From the NCBI GenBank assembly GCA_014379885.1, contig JACMKW010000299.1, forward strand, positions 1 to 8,214: a stretch of 8,214 nt of DNA, given 5' to 3'. Within the stretch, counting starts at the first letter, position 1. Each line of letters opens with the position of its first letter. The position numbers were made by a program, and so were the translations under genes. This stretch comes from Rhizobacter sp. (GTDB taxonomy: Bacteria; Pseudomonadota; Gammaproteobacteria; Burkholderiales; Burkholderiaceae). Below the pieces are notes generated by a model. It did no database searches. It saw only the letters and a list, made by a program, of their open reading frames with translations, and was not told the DNA's origin. Shown one piece after another: positions 1-7,443 of this stretch.

Positions 1-206
1 CGGTCACCATGCTCGCCAACGAGCTGCAGTCGCGCGTCAAACCCGACGGCCTGGCCATCGTGATGGAGGCCGACCACTTCTGCATGCATTGGCGCGGCGT
101 GAAAGACGACAACGCGATGATGACCAACAGCGTCATGCGCGGCGCCTTTCTGAAAGACGCGAACTTGCGGCGCGAATTCCTGTCATTGCTCAGCAAGAAG
201 ACTTGA
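1..206 (+). CDS. folE: GTP cyclohydrolase I, C-terminal part (partial at window start)
   Basis: The last 68 or so residues of GTP cyclohydrolase I are visible; the gene enters from the left edge in the frame that starts at base 3. The enzyme converts GTP to 7,8-dihydroneopterin triphosphate, the first step of tetrahydrofolate synthesis, in the cytoplasm. The diagnostic stretch is EADHFCMHWRGVKD (about bases 69-110), which matches the family's EATHYCMVKRGVRD. Its Cys, encoded at 81-83, corresponds to the second zinc-binding Cys of the E. coli enzyme (Cys181). It is followed by the typical tail with MTNSVMRGAF and a LRREFLSLL helix near the C-terminus. The next gene begins 12 bp after the stop, and its ribosome binding site overlaps this stop region, so the two are probably co-transcribed. 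Nothing suggests damage. I cannot see the N-terminal half or the promoter. Confidence 0.93.
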   Translation, partial: VTMLANELQSRVKPDGLAIVMEADHFCMHWRGVKDDNAMMTNSVMRGAFLKDANLRREFLSLLSKKT

Positions 207-218
207 AAGGACACCACC

Positions 219-641
219 ATGCTCGTTCGCCTGATGTATGCCAGCCGCGCCACCGAGTCCGTCAACCAAGACGCGCTCGCCGCCATCCTGAAGAAGTCGC
301 GCCTGCACAACCCCGCGTCGGGTGTGACCGGGGTGCTGTGCTTTTCTGAAGGGCTTTTCCTGCAGGTGCTCGAAGGCGGGCGATTGCCAGTGAGCCAGCT
401 CTACAACCACATCGCCAACGACACCCGCCACCGCGATGTGATGCTGCTCAGCTATGAAGAAATCGGCGAGCGCAAGTTTGCCGGTTGGTCGATGGGGCAG
501 GTGAACCTGTCGCACCTGAACGCATCGCTGCTGCTGAAGTATTCGGAAACCGCCACGCTCGACCCGTATGCGGTGTCGGGGGCGGTGTCGATGGCGCTGT
601 TCAACGAGTTGGTGGCCACCGCTTCGGTGCTCTGTACCTAG
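219..641 (+). CDS. Short BLUF-domain blue-light photoreceptor (FAD-binding)
   Basis: This 140-residue protein is a stand-alone BLUF domain, a flavin-binding blue-light sensor. All signature residues are present: Tyr7 (LMYASR), Asn31 (SRLHNPASGVTG), Gln49 (FLQVLEG), Trp90 and Met92 (GWSMG). Their spacing from the Tyr (+24, +42, +83, +85) equals that of AppA Tyr21, Asn45, Gln63, Trp104 and Met106, so photochemistry is expected to be intact. Residues 1-93 form the ferredoxin-like sensor core; 94-140 are a helical C-terminal cap as in PixD-type short BLUF proteins. There is no GGDEF, EAL or cyclase output domain, so signalling must go through a protein partner not identifiable here. A clear AAAGGA at 206-211, 7 bases before the ATG, fixes the start. 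Its location 12 bp after folE suggests one transcript. The stop TAG overlaps the stop of the converging M48 gene. Confidence 0.93.
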   Translation: MLVRLMYASRATESVNQDALAAILKKSRLHNPASGVTGVLCFSEGLFLQVLEGGRLPVSQLYNHIANDTRHRDVMLLSYEEIGERKFAGWSMGQVNLSHLNASLLLKYSETATLDPYAVSGAVSMALFNELVATASVLCT

Positions 642-2521
642 GCTGCCGCCGGTTCCACATAGTGCCGCGCCAGCTCCGGCGGCAGCGGTGAGTCAAGCAG
701 CGCTGCGGCCAGCCGCAGCGCATCGGCCGCGTCGGGGCTCAACGGGCCCGGAGCCTTGTGGATCAACGCGGCGTCGAGCCAGGCGCGCACCAGCACCGGC
801 TTGAGCATCCAGGGCAGGGCCTGCACGTCTTGCAGCGCATGCACCAGGCCGTCGGCATCGGGGGCTTCGCAGGGCGGCAGAGCATCGCCTGTCAACCACG
901 CCTGCATCACGCTCGCGTACCAGGCGTCGCCCTCGGGCACCAGGCGCGCCAGAAAAGCGGTGAGCCGCGCGATCTGGCGCAGTTGGTTCGGTGAGAGCAG
1001 CGCAATGTCGTTCTGTGCATCGGTCGACGGTTTCACTGCCTGGGCCTCGCCCAGGCGCTGGCGCATCAGCAGCAGGTGCAGGCGGTCAATGGGGCGCACC
1101 TGGCCGTCGGCGGCCATCACGCGGCGGGCTGACTCCATCAGCGTCTGCCGGTCCAGCAGTGGTGCGCGCGACACCCGCATCAACAGCGCTTCCAGCCAGG
1201 GCAGGCGCACGGCGGGGCCGAGTTTTTTCACTTCGCTGCGCAAGGCGTCAGCGGTGCTCAAGCCCTTGGTTTCATCGCGCCAGGCGCGGCGTTCGCGCTG
1301 GCTGCCGGGGGTCAGCAACAGGGCCAGGATGGTGGCGCGCAGTTCACCCGGGCCGTTGATGCGCGACAGCCGTTCGATGGCTTCGCGTTCCTCGTCAGCG
1401 GTCACGGCCCGCGGCACGGGTTGTGGGGTGGGAGCGGGGTGATCGGCCATCGGAACAGCATAGGCGATGGGCGCGGCCATGGTGGTCGGTGTGAGGGCCG
1501 CCGGTCGGTAGGCTTCGTCTGGCACGCTGCTGGCCGCCAGCAGCGGGGCCGGCAGTGGCTCGACGCCGTGCCCATACAGGCGGCGCAGCCGGTCGGGTAG
1601 CGGCGGGTGGGTCTTCAGCCAGTCGGCGGGAGCTTGCAGCAGCATCGCGGCCAACAAGCGGGCGGGCACGCGGGTAAGGCGGTCTTCTCGGTTGAGCATC
1701 TGATGCCACACCTTGCGCAGCACGCCGCCCAGGCCGTCGCGGCTGCGGGTGAACTGCACCGCGCAGGCGTCAGCCAGCAGCTCGCGCTGGCGCGACACCG
1801 CGGCTTGCAGCAACTGACCGGCGATCCAGCCCAGCAGCCCGGCCGCAATGAACACCGGCCCCACCAACAGACCCCAAGCCGAGCGGCGGCCGGCCTCGTC
1901 GGCCTCGATCAGCGACAGGCCATAACCATGCACCAGCGACAAACCCCACACCAATGCAAGCAACTGCATGTTCAGCCGCAGGTCGCCCTGGTGGATGTGG
2001 CCGAACTCGTGCGCCACCAGGCCTTGCAATTCGTCGCGGGTGAGTCGCTGCAAGGCACCGCGTGTGACGGCCACCACCGAGGTTTCGGGGGCCCAGCCGG
2101 CGGCAAAGGCGTTGATCGCGTCTTCGCGTTCGAGCACGAACACGGTGGGGCGCGGCAGGCCGCTGGCCAGCGCCATTTCGTCGACCACATTGAGCAGGCG
2201 GCGCTCGCTTGGGTCGCGCGGGTCGGTCAGCAAACGCCCGCCAGCCCATTCGGCCACGTGGGTGCCACCGCCTTCACGCAGGCGACCCAGCTCCACCCAG
2301 GCGCCGCCCAGCACGAACAGCAGCACCACGGCCGTGTTGGTTTCGAAGAAGAGTGGAGGCAGGCTGCTGAAGTCGAAGCCGAGCAGTTGCCACAGCCCCC
2401 ACCACACGGCCCACAACAGGGCGTTGACGGCCACGATGAGGGCCAGCAAGAGCAGCGCGTACAGCGCCAGCAGCCGCTGGGTGGCGCGGCGTGCGTCGTC
2501 TTGCTGTTGGCGAAAGCGCAT
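638..2521 (-). CDS. Membrane-bound M48 (HtpX/Ste24-like) zinc metalloprotease with long C-terminal extension
   Basis: This 627-residue protein begins with hydrophobic segments at about 17-43 and 60-78. The catalytic zinc motif HEFGH follows at 171-175, then two more hydrophobic segments near 185-205 and 215-240. The third zinc ligand is probably Glu247 in RELLADACAVQF, and the HtpX-like THPPLPDRL motif is at 304-312. This is the M48 order, with the active site facing the cytoplasm; relatives degrade damaged or misfolded membrane proteins. HtpX is under 300 residues, so residues 330-627 are extra: a Pro-rich linker (about 340-372), then a helical region containing VMAADGQVRPIDRLHLLL (468-485), which resembles the AADG core of TerB-like domains (tentative). 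The ATG immediately follows an in-frame TGA and no good ribosome binding site is visible. However, the N-terminal sequence leading into the first membrane helix fits the family. An IS110 transposase ends only 54 bp upstream, so the native promoter may have been displaced. The stop shares CTAG with the BLUF stop. Confidence 0.88.
   Translation of the reverse strand: MRFRQQQDDARRATQRLLALYALLLLALIVAVNALLWAVWWGLWQLLGFDFSSLPPLFFETNTAVVLLFVLGGAWVELGRLREGGGTHVAEWAGGRLLTDPRDPSERRLLNVVDEMALASGLPRPTVFVLEREDAINAFAAGWAPETSVVAVTRGALQRLTRDELQGLVAHEFGHIHQGDLRLNMQLLALVWGLSLVHGYGLSLIEADEAGRRSAWGLLVGPVFIAAGLLGWIAGQLLQAAVSRQRELLADACAVQFTRSRDGLGGVLRKVWHQMLNREDRLTRVPARLLAAMLLQAPADWLKTHPPLPDRLRRLYGHGVEPLPAPLLAASSVPDEAYRPAALTPTTMAAPIAYAVPMADHPAPTPQPVPRAVTADEEREAIERLSRINGPGELRATILALLLTPGSQRERRAWRDETKGLSTADALRSEVKKLGPAVRLPWLEALLMRVSRAPLLDRQTLMESARRVMAADGQVRPIDRLHLLLMRQRLGEAQAVKPSTDAQNDIALLSPNQLRQIARLTAFLARLVPEGDAWYASVMQAWLTGDALPPCEAPDADGLVHALQDVQALPWMLKPVLVRAWLDAALIHKAPGPLSPDAADALRLAAALLDSPLPPELARHYVEPAAA
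642..686. repeat. 11-bp perfect inverted repeat at the convergent gene ends (candidate bidirectional terminator)
   Basis: GCTGCCGCCGG (642-652) is mirrored exactly by CCGGCGGCAGC (676-686), with a 23-base loop. The left arm begins one base after the BLUF stop codon, and the whole structure lies inside the last codons of the opposing M48 gene. Ten of the eleven pairs are G-C, so the RNA hairpin would be stable on either strand. No T-run follows on either side, so it is not a classical intrinsic terminator. It could halt or stabilise the 3' end of the folE-BLUF transcript, or be partly a by-product of Ala/Pro-rich coding (EPAAA at the M48 C-terminus and LPPEL). Confidence 0.5.
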
Positions 2522-2548
2522 GGCTCAGTTGGGCGAAGAATTTAGGCC

Positions 2549-2561
2549 GCTCAGGCTGAGC
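2549..2561. repeat. Small palindrome downstream of the IS110 transposase
   Basis: GCTCAG-G-CTGAGC is a perfect 6-bp inverted repeat with a one-base centre. It lies between the transposase stop (2576) and the M48 start (2521), where the right end of the IS110 element should be. It may be part of the element's end or of its insertion target; the sequence alone does not decide. Confidence 0.4.
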
Positions 2562-2575
2562 AACCGTGTTCAAAG

Positions 2576-3765
<1,190 letters not shown>

Positions 3766-3788
3766 TCAGCGCGAACGGAGATTCAAGT

Positions 3789-4653
3789 TCAAGCGCTCGC
3801 GGCCGCGTCGGCCACCAGCAGATCGACCAGATCGCGCGCAAAGGCCGGCAAGGCGTCGAGGTTGCGCACACCGATCGGCATCGCACGAACCGCCCACGCA
3901 TCAGACAGCGGCACGATGGCGATCGTCATGGTCTGCGCGTGGCGGCGCGCGGCCGACTCGGGCAGGATGGCCACACCCACCGTGGCCTCGATCATGCGGC
4001 AGGCGGGCTTCGAAGTTGCCCACCTGGATGCGCAGTTTCAGCGGGCGGTGCAGCTGATCAAAAACCTGGCGCAAGAAAGCGTGGATGGCGCTCGATTCGT
4101 GCAGGCCCACGGGGTCGTAATCCAGCGTGTCGGCGAAAGTCACAGCCGGCACCTGGGCCAACGCGTGAAGGCGCGGCACCACCAGCACCAGGCGGTCGCT
4201 GCGGTACGCAATGGTCTGCAAATTCTCGGTGCGCACCAGGCCGGCGACGATGCCGATGTCGGTCTGGCCATCGGACACGGCACGAACGATGTCGTGCGAA
4301 AGACGTTCGCGTAGATCGATGTTCACGTCGGGGTGGCTGAGCGGGTAGCTGCGCAGCACTGGCGGCAGGTATTCGCCCAAGGCCGTGGTGTTGGCGAACA
4401 CGCGCAAATGGCCCTTGACGCCTTTTGCATATTCCTGCAAGTCGCCGCGCAAGTGCTCGAGCTGGCTCAGCACGGCGCGAACATGTTGCACAAAGGCCTG
4501 GCCCGGCGGGGTGAGCGTCACGCCCTGGCTGGTACGGTAAAGCCGCTTGGTGCCGATGCTCTCTTCGAGGTTCTTGATACGGGTGCTCGCCGCAGGCAAC
4601 GAGATATGCGAAGACTCGGCCCCGTGGGTCAGGCTGTTGGCTCCTCGCGGCGC
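3789..4653 (-). pseudogene. LysR-type transcriptional regulator, frameshifted and N-terminally truncated
   Basis: The minus strand reads a LysR-family protein in two pieces. The first runs from about 4653 to 4008: a helix-turn-helix remnant (NSLTHGAESSHISLPAAST), the linker helix RIKNLEESIG, and most of the effector domain, as far as IQVGNFEA. The second, in another frame, runs from about 4004 to the TGA at 3789-3791 and starts CRMIEATVGVAILPESAARR. Removing one G from GGG at 4005-4007 (plus strand) restores FEAACRMIEA, the usual sequence, so a single-base insertion explains the break. At the other end an in-frame TGA (4654-4656) precedes the readable part. The first 15 or so residues, including the start codon, are missing and replaced by the chrB control region. 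The protein is therefore probably non-functional. A sequencing error could explain the frameshift but not the missing N-terminus. What it once regulated is not visible. Confidence 0.82.
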
Positions 4654-4664
4654 TCAATGGCGTA

Positions 4665-4693
4665 TTGTAGTTATATCTACATGGGTGTAGTAT
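4665..4693 (+). promoter_or_regulatory. Predicted chrB promoter
   Basis: TTGTAG (4665-4670) and TAGTAT (4688-4693) are separated by 17 bases and resemble sigma-70 -35 and -10 boxes. The -10 matches four of six consensus bases; the -35 keeps TTG only. The predicted start of transcription falls at about 4699-4702, on or next to the ATG at 4701. No ribosome binding site precedes that ATG, so a leaderless mRNA is a consistent reading. The segment is clearly AT-richer than its surroundings. Confidence 0.5.
4666..4681. promoter_or_regulatory. Operator-like palindrome 1 (TGTAG-N6-CTACA)
   Basis: TGTAG-TTATAT-CTACA is a perfect 5-bp inverted repeat with a 6-base AT-only centre. It overlaps the predicted -35 box of chrB. 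The same arms recur 20 bp downstream. This arrangement suits a dimeric repressor occupying one face of the helix at two sites; ChrB itself is the leading candidate because ChrB is a known regulator of chr operons. Confidence 0.65.
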
Positions 4694-4701
4694 TTACTAC
4701 A
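4686..4701. promoter_or_regulatory. Operator-like palindrome 2 (TGTAG-N6-CTACA)
   Basis: TGTAG-TATTTA-CTACA repeats the arms of the first palindrome exactly, again with a 6-base AT-only centre. Its centre is 20 bp from that of site 1, about two helical turns. It covers the predicted -10 box and ends on the A of the chrB ATG, so occupancy would block transcription initiation directly. Confidence 0.65.
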
Positions 4702-5690
4702 TGAATACTGAACCCGCTCGCAGTTGGCTTCTGCTCATCCTCTCTCTACCGACGCAAAGCGCGACGGCGCGCATGCGCATCTGGCGTGCGCTCAAGACGG
4801 CTGGGTGCGCCGCCTTGCGCGACGGGGCCTACTTGTTGCCCGCCGGCACCGAGCACGAAGCCGCACTGGGTGACCTGGCCGCCGAATGCCTCCGCGAAGG
4901 GGGCAGCGCCTGGCTGCTTTCTGCCCTTCCAACCGTCTCTGACGACACCCACACGTACGTGGCTCTCTTTGACCGCAGAGAGGAGTACGCAGGGCTTCAG
5001 AGTGCCTGGAAGCAGGCCGTTCCGACGCTTGCCAGCTTGGGGGCAGCTGAGTTGAGCCGCTTGCGCAAGAAGCTGCAGCGCGACTACGACGCGCTGCGAG
5101 CGATTGACTTCTTCCCAGGTGAAGCGACCCTCGCGGCCGAGGCTGACTGGGCTGATTTCTGCGGCCGGATCGAGCGGGTTCTGTCGCCCGACGAGCCGCA
5201 GCAGATCGACGGGCAAATCCCGAGGCTGAATGCGGCCGAGTACCAAGGCCGGACCTGGGCCACCCGGCGTCGCTTGTGGGTTGACCGCGTCGCCAGCGCT
5301 TGGCTGATCCACCGGTTCATCGACCACGACGCCCGGTTTCAGTGGTTGGCCAAGCCGGCCGACTGTCCTCGCAAGGCGCTCGGCTTCGACTTTGACGGCG
5401 CCACGTTCACGCACGTCGGTGACAAGATCACCTTCGAGGTGCTGATGACGAGCTTCGGTCTTGACGAAGACCCCGCGCTGCTGCGTCTGGCGGCGATGGT
5501 GCACGCGCTGGACGTCGGCGGCGAGCCGGTTCCGGAAGCCGTTGGCTTCGAGGCCGTACTGGCCGGCGCCCGCGAACGCCTCGAAGGCGATGACGCCTTG
5601 CTGCTTGAGATGCGAGCCGTCCTGGATTCGCTCTACACCCACTTCCAGCGCGACAGCCAGCGCAAAGAACCGAAAGGAAAAAACCAGTGA
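4701..5690 (+). CDS. chrB: Chromate resistance regulator/sensor ChrB
   Basis: This 329-residue protein matches ChrB throughout and has the family's usual length. The N-terminal domain (about 8-145) opens with WLLLILSLPTQSATARMRIWRALKT and then ALRDGAYLLPAG, the hallmark of ChrB and probably the DNA-binding part. The C-terminal domain (about 180-315) has TWATRRRLWVDRVASAWLIHRFID and later FEVLMTSFGLDEDPALLRLAAMVHALD. ChrB proteins control chr operons in response to chromate; the C-terminal domain is thought to sense it. The ATG at 4701 is the only sensible start, as no in-frame alternative lies before the conserved motif. It has no ribosome binding site, and its first base lies in operator-like palindrome 2. 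The stop overlaps the GTG of the next gene (GTGA), indicating coupled translation. A Lys/Gln/Glu-rich tail (316-329) looks disordered. Confidence 0.93.
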   Translation: MNTEPARSWLLLILSLPTQSATARMRIWRALKTAGCAALRDGAYLLPAGTEHEAALGDLAAECLREGGSAWLLSALPTVSDDTHTYVALFDRREEYAGLQSAWKQAVPTLASLGAAELSRLRKKLQRDYDALRAIDFFPGEATLAAEADWADFCGRIERVLSPDEPQQIDGQIPRLNAAEYQGRTWATRRRLWVDRVASAWLIHRFIDHDARFQWLAKPADCPRKALGFDFDGATFTHVGDKITFEVLMTSFGLDEDPALLRLAAMVHALDVGGEPVPEAVGFEAVLAGARERLEGDDALLLEMRAVLDSLYTHFQRDSQRKEPKGKNQ

Positions 5691-6424
5691 CCCATCAGAC
5701 CACCCAGCCAACATCAACCGACGAGATCGTTCTCTACGGCTTCCAACGCAGTACGTACGTGAACGTGGCTCGCCTGGTTCTGCACGCCAAGGGCGTCGCG
5801 TTTCGCTTTCATGATGTTGAGCACGAGATAGGCACACCGGCGCACCTGAAGCGCCACCCTTTCGGACGGGTTCCTGCGCTGCAGCACGGCAGCTTCATGC
5901 TTTATGAAACCAGCGCAATCGGCTTGTACATCGAGGAAAACTTCGACGGGCCGCCTTTGCTCCCGGCAGAGAGACAAGCACGCGCCCTGTGTCACCAATG
6001 GATGAGCGCGTTGAGCTCGTACTTTTATCCGTACATGATTTATTACCTGGTTCACGAGCGCCTGGTGTTTGGCGAACTTGGCATTGCGGCCGATGAAGCG
6101 GTGGTCGCGGAATCCCTCCCCAAAATTGAACTGGCCTTGTCGGTCATGGATGGCTGCTTGAAGGGGCCGGGCTTTTTGGCTTGTGACGTGCCGACACTGG
6201 CCGACTACTTCCTGTTCCCGACACTGACCGCGCTGGGGTTCACCCCGGAGGGCAAAGAACTGCTCTGCCGTCATGACGCCGTGTCAGCGTGGATCGCTCG
6301 GATGGGTAAATTGCCTGCAGTGATCGAACTGCGCTCGACGCTGCCCCCTTCGATACCCATCGAACACGCACGCCGATGGGCCACGGAGCATCGACCCTCT
6401 GTGCGCGAAGGGCGTCACGCGTAG
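5687..6424 (+). CDS. Glutathione S-transferase-like protein of the chr operon
   Basis: This 245-residue protein has the two-domain GST layout. A thioredoxin-fold N-terminal half (about 13-88) carries the glutathione-site motifs GRVPAL with cis-Pro63 and LYETSAI (72-78). An all-helical half (about 95-225) carries the folding box DVPTLADYFLFP (167-178). The active-site position in YGFQRSTYVNVAR offers Ser22, Thr23 or Tyr24; there is no Cys there, so it is not obviously beta class. Likely roles are glutathione conjugation or peroxide and thiol repair during chromate stress, in the cytoplasm; the substrate is unknown. It starts at GTG (5687), overlapping the chrB stop by three bases, with AAAGGAAAA at 5673-5681 as ribosome binding site. 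No ATG occurs before residue 71, so GTG is the only credible start. It is the second gene of the operon. Confidence 0.87.
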   Translation: MTHQTTQPTSTDEIVLYGFQRSTYVNVARLVLHAKGVAFRFHDVEHEIGTPAHLKRHPFGRVPALQHGSFMLYETSAIGLYIEENFDGPPLLPAERQARALCHQWMSALSSYFYPYMIYYLVHERLVFGELGIAADEAVVAESLPKIELALSVMDGCLKGPGFLACDVPTLADYFLFPTLTALGFTPEGKELLCRHDAVSAWIARMGKLPAVIELRSTLPPSIPIEHARRWATEHRPSVREGRHA

Positions 6425-6504
6425 TGGAACTGCCCGAGCCCTTGATCGTGATCGCCGTCGCCCGGGTGGGCCTGGTGGTGTACCCATTGATGACGCGCGC
6501 CTAG
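6424..6504 (+). CDS. 26-codon hydrophobic ORF, possible remnant of chrA
   Basis: A GTG sharing its G with the stop of the GST gene (TAGTG) opens a 26-codon frame ending in TAG at 6502-6504. It encodes a peptide with one membrane-like stretch, PLIVIAVARVGLVVYPLM, and a basic end. In known chrBAC-type operons the chromate transporter gene chrA sits just before the superoxide dismutase gene, and ChrA ends in a transmembrane helix. This peptide could be the last helix of a deleted chrA. The only upstream purine run (GAAGGG, 6407-6412) is 11 bases from the GTG, so translation may be weak. It could equally be a chance frame in the gap between two genes. Confidence 0.3.
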   Translation: MELPEPLIVIAVARVGLVVYPLMTRA

Positions 6505-6507
6505 CGC

Positions 6508-6514
6508 AAAGGAG
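6508..6514 (+). promoter_or_regulatory. Ribosome binding site of the SOD-rhodanese gene
   Basis: AAAGGAG lies 5 bases before the ATG at 6520. It is the strongest Shine-Dalgarno match in the operon and sits 3 bases after the stop of the small hydrophobic ORF. Confidence 0.8.
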
Positions 6515-6519
6515 ATCGC

Positions 6520-7443
6520 ATGGACTACCAACTTCGCCCCCTGACCCTCGATCTCAACAAGCTCGACGGGCTGTCGCAACGGCTGGTCGCCAGCCACCAC
6601 GAGAACAACTACGCCGGCGCGGTGAAGCGCTTGAACGCGATCCGCAAGCAACTCGGCGAGCTCGACTGGGCGACCGCTCCCGTGTTCACCGTCAACGGCC
6701 TCAAGCGGGAAGAACTCGTCGCCGCCAATTCGGCCGTACTGCATGAGCTGTACTTCGATTGCCTGGGCGGCGATGGCGTGGTGCCAGCCAGCGGCCTGTA
6801 CACCGCGCTGGAACGCGATTTTGGTTCAGTGGATCGGTGGCGTGCCGAGTTCATGGCACTTGCGAAGGCCATGGGTGGAGGTTCCGGATGGGCGCTCATG
6901 TCTTGGTCTTCCCGCGAAAGCCGGCTCCTCAACCACTGGGCGGCCGACCACACGCAGCTGCTCGCGGGCGCCACGCCTGTGCTCGCACTCGACATGCACG
7001 AGCACGCTTACCACATGGATTTTGGAGCGAAGGCCGCCGCCTACGTCGATACGTTCATGCAGAACATCCGCTGGGAGGGTGTCTACTGCCGCTATCGCGA
7101 GGCGGTCGCCACCGATGCGGCGGGCTGGAGCACGGAACTTCAAACGCTCGCTGCCGATGCTGCCAAGGTTCGCATTCTTGATATTCGCCGCCCCGAGCAC
7201 CTGGCCCAGGCGACCGAGACCATCGCCGGCGCGCAATGGTGCGACCCGGGTCAAGTAGATCGATGGAGTCTTGAGCTGGACCCTTCGCAGCCCGTGGTGG
7301 TGTGCTGCGTACACGGTCTCGACATCGGCCGCTCCACGGCGCTGGCGCTGCGGGCACGAGGCTTTGATGCACGCTTCCTCACCGGCGGTATTGAAGCCTG
7401 GCGAAACGCCGGGCTGCCTGTTCAGCCCAAAGGGGAATCCTGA
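6520..7443 (+). CDS. chrC: Fe/Mn superoxide dismutase fused to a rhodanese domain (ChrC-ChrE fusion)
   Basis: This 307-residue protein joins two enzymes. Residues 1-200 are an Fe/Mn superoxide dismutase: the four metal ligands align as His26 (SHHENNYAG), His75 (LHELYFDCLGG), Asp158 and His162 (DMHEHAYHMDFG). Residues 215-302 are a rhodanese domain: the start motif RILDIRRPEHL (218-228), the Cys loop VVVCCVHGLDIGRS with probable catalytic Cys263, and the end motif LTGGIEAWRNAGLPV. In Cupriavidus metallidurans the chr locus encodes these as separate proteins, ChrC (SOD) and ChrE (rhodanese-like). The SOD would remove superoxide made when chromate is reduced; the rhodanese may handle sulfur transfer or chromium-thiol adducts (inference). 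There is no signal peptide, so it is cytoplasmic. Position 160 is His where common SODs have Trp. The gene follows a strong AAAGGAG, and its stop overlaps the next ATG (TGATG). Confidence 0.93.
   Translation: MDYQLRPLTLDLNKLDGLSQRLVASHHENNYAGAVKRLNAIRKQLGELDWATAPVFTVNGLKREELVAANSAVLHELYFDCLGGDGVVPASGLYTALERDFGSVDRWRAEFMALAKAMGGGSGWALMSWSSRESRLLNHWAADHTQLLAGATPVLALDMHEHAYHMDFGAKAAAYVDTFMQNIRWEGVYCRYREAVATDAAGWSTELQTLAADAAKVRILDIRRPEHLAQATETIAGAQWCDPGQVDRWSLELDPSQPVVVCCVHGLDIGRSTALALRARGFDARFLTGGIEAWRNAGLPVQPKGES

Noticed and set aside
4657..4672. Continuation of the LysR N-terminus in another frame (a short AIERR-like reading upstream of the in-frame stop)
   Set aside because: It matches LysR for only a few residues, meets TAA immediately upstream and has no start codon, so it is probably chance.
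4666..4701. Reading the twin palindromes as binding sites of the neighbouring LysR regulator
   Set aside because: The LysR gene lacks its N-terminus and is frameshifted, and the palindromes sit exactly on the chrB promoter; control by ChrB is simpler, though not proven.
4746..5837. Minus-strand 363-codon frame opposite chrB
   Set aside because: It mirrors the chrB coding frame, has no motif, and would overlap a well-supported gene along its whole length.
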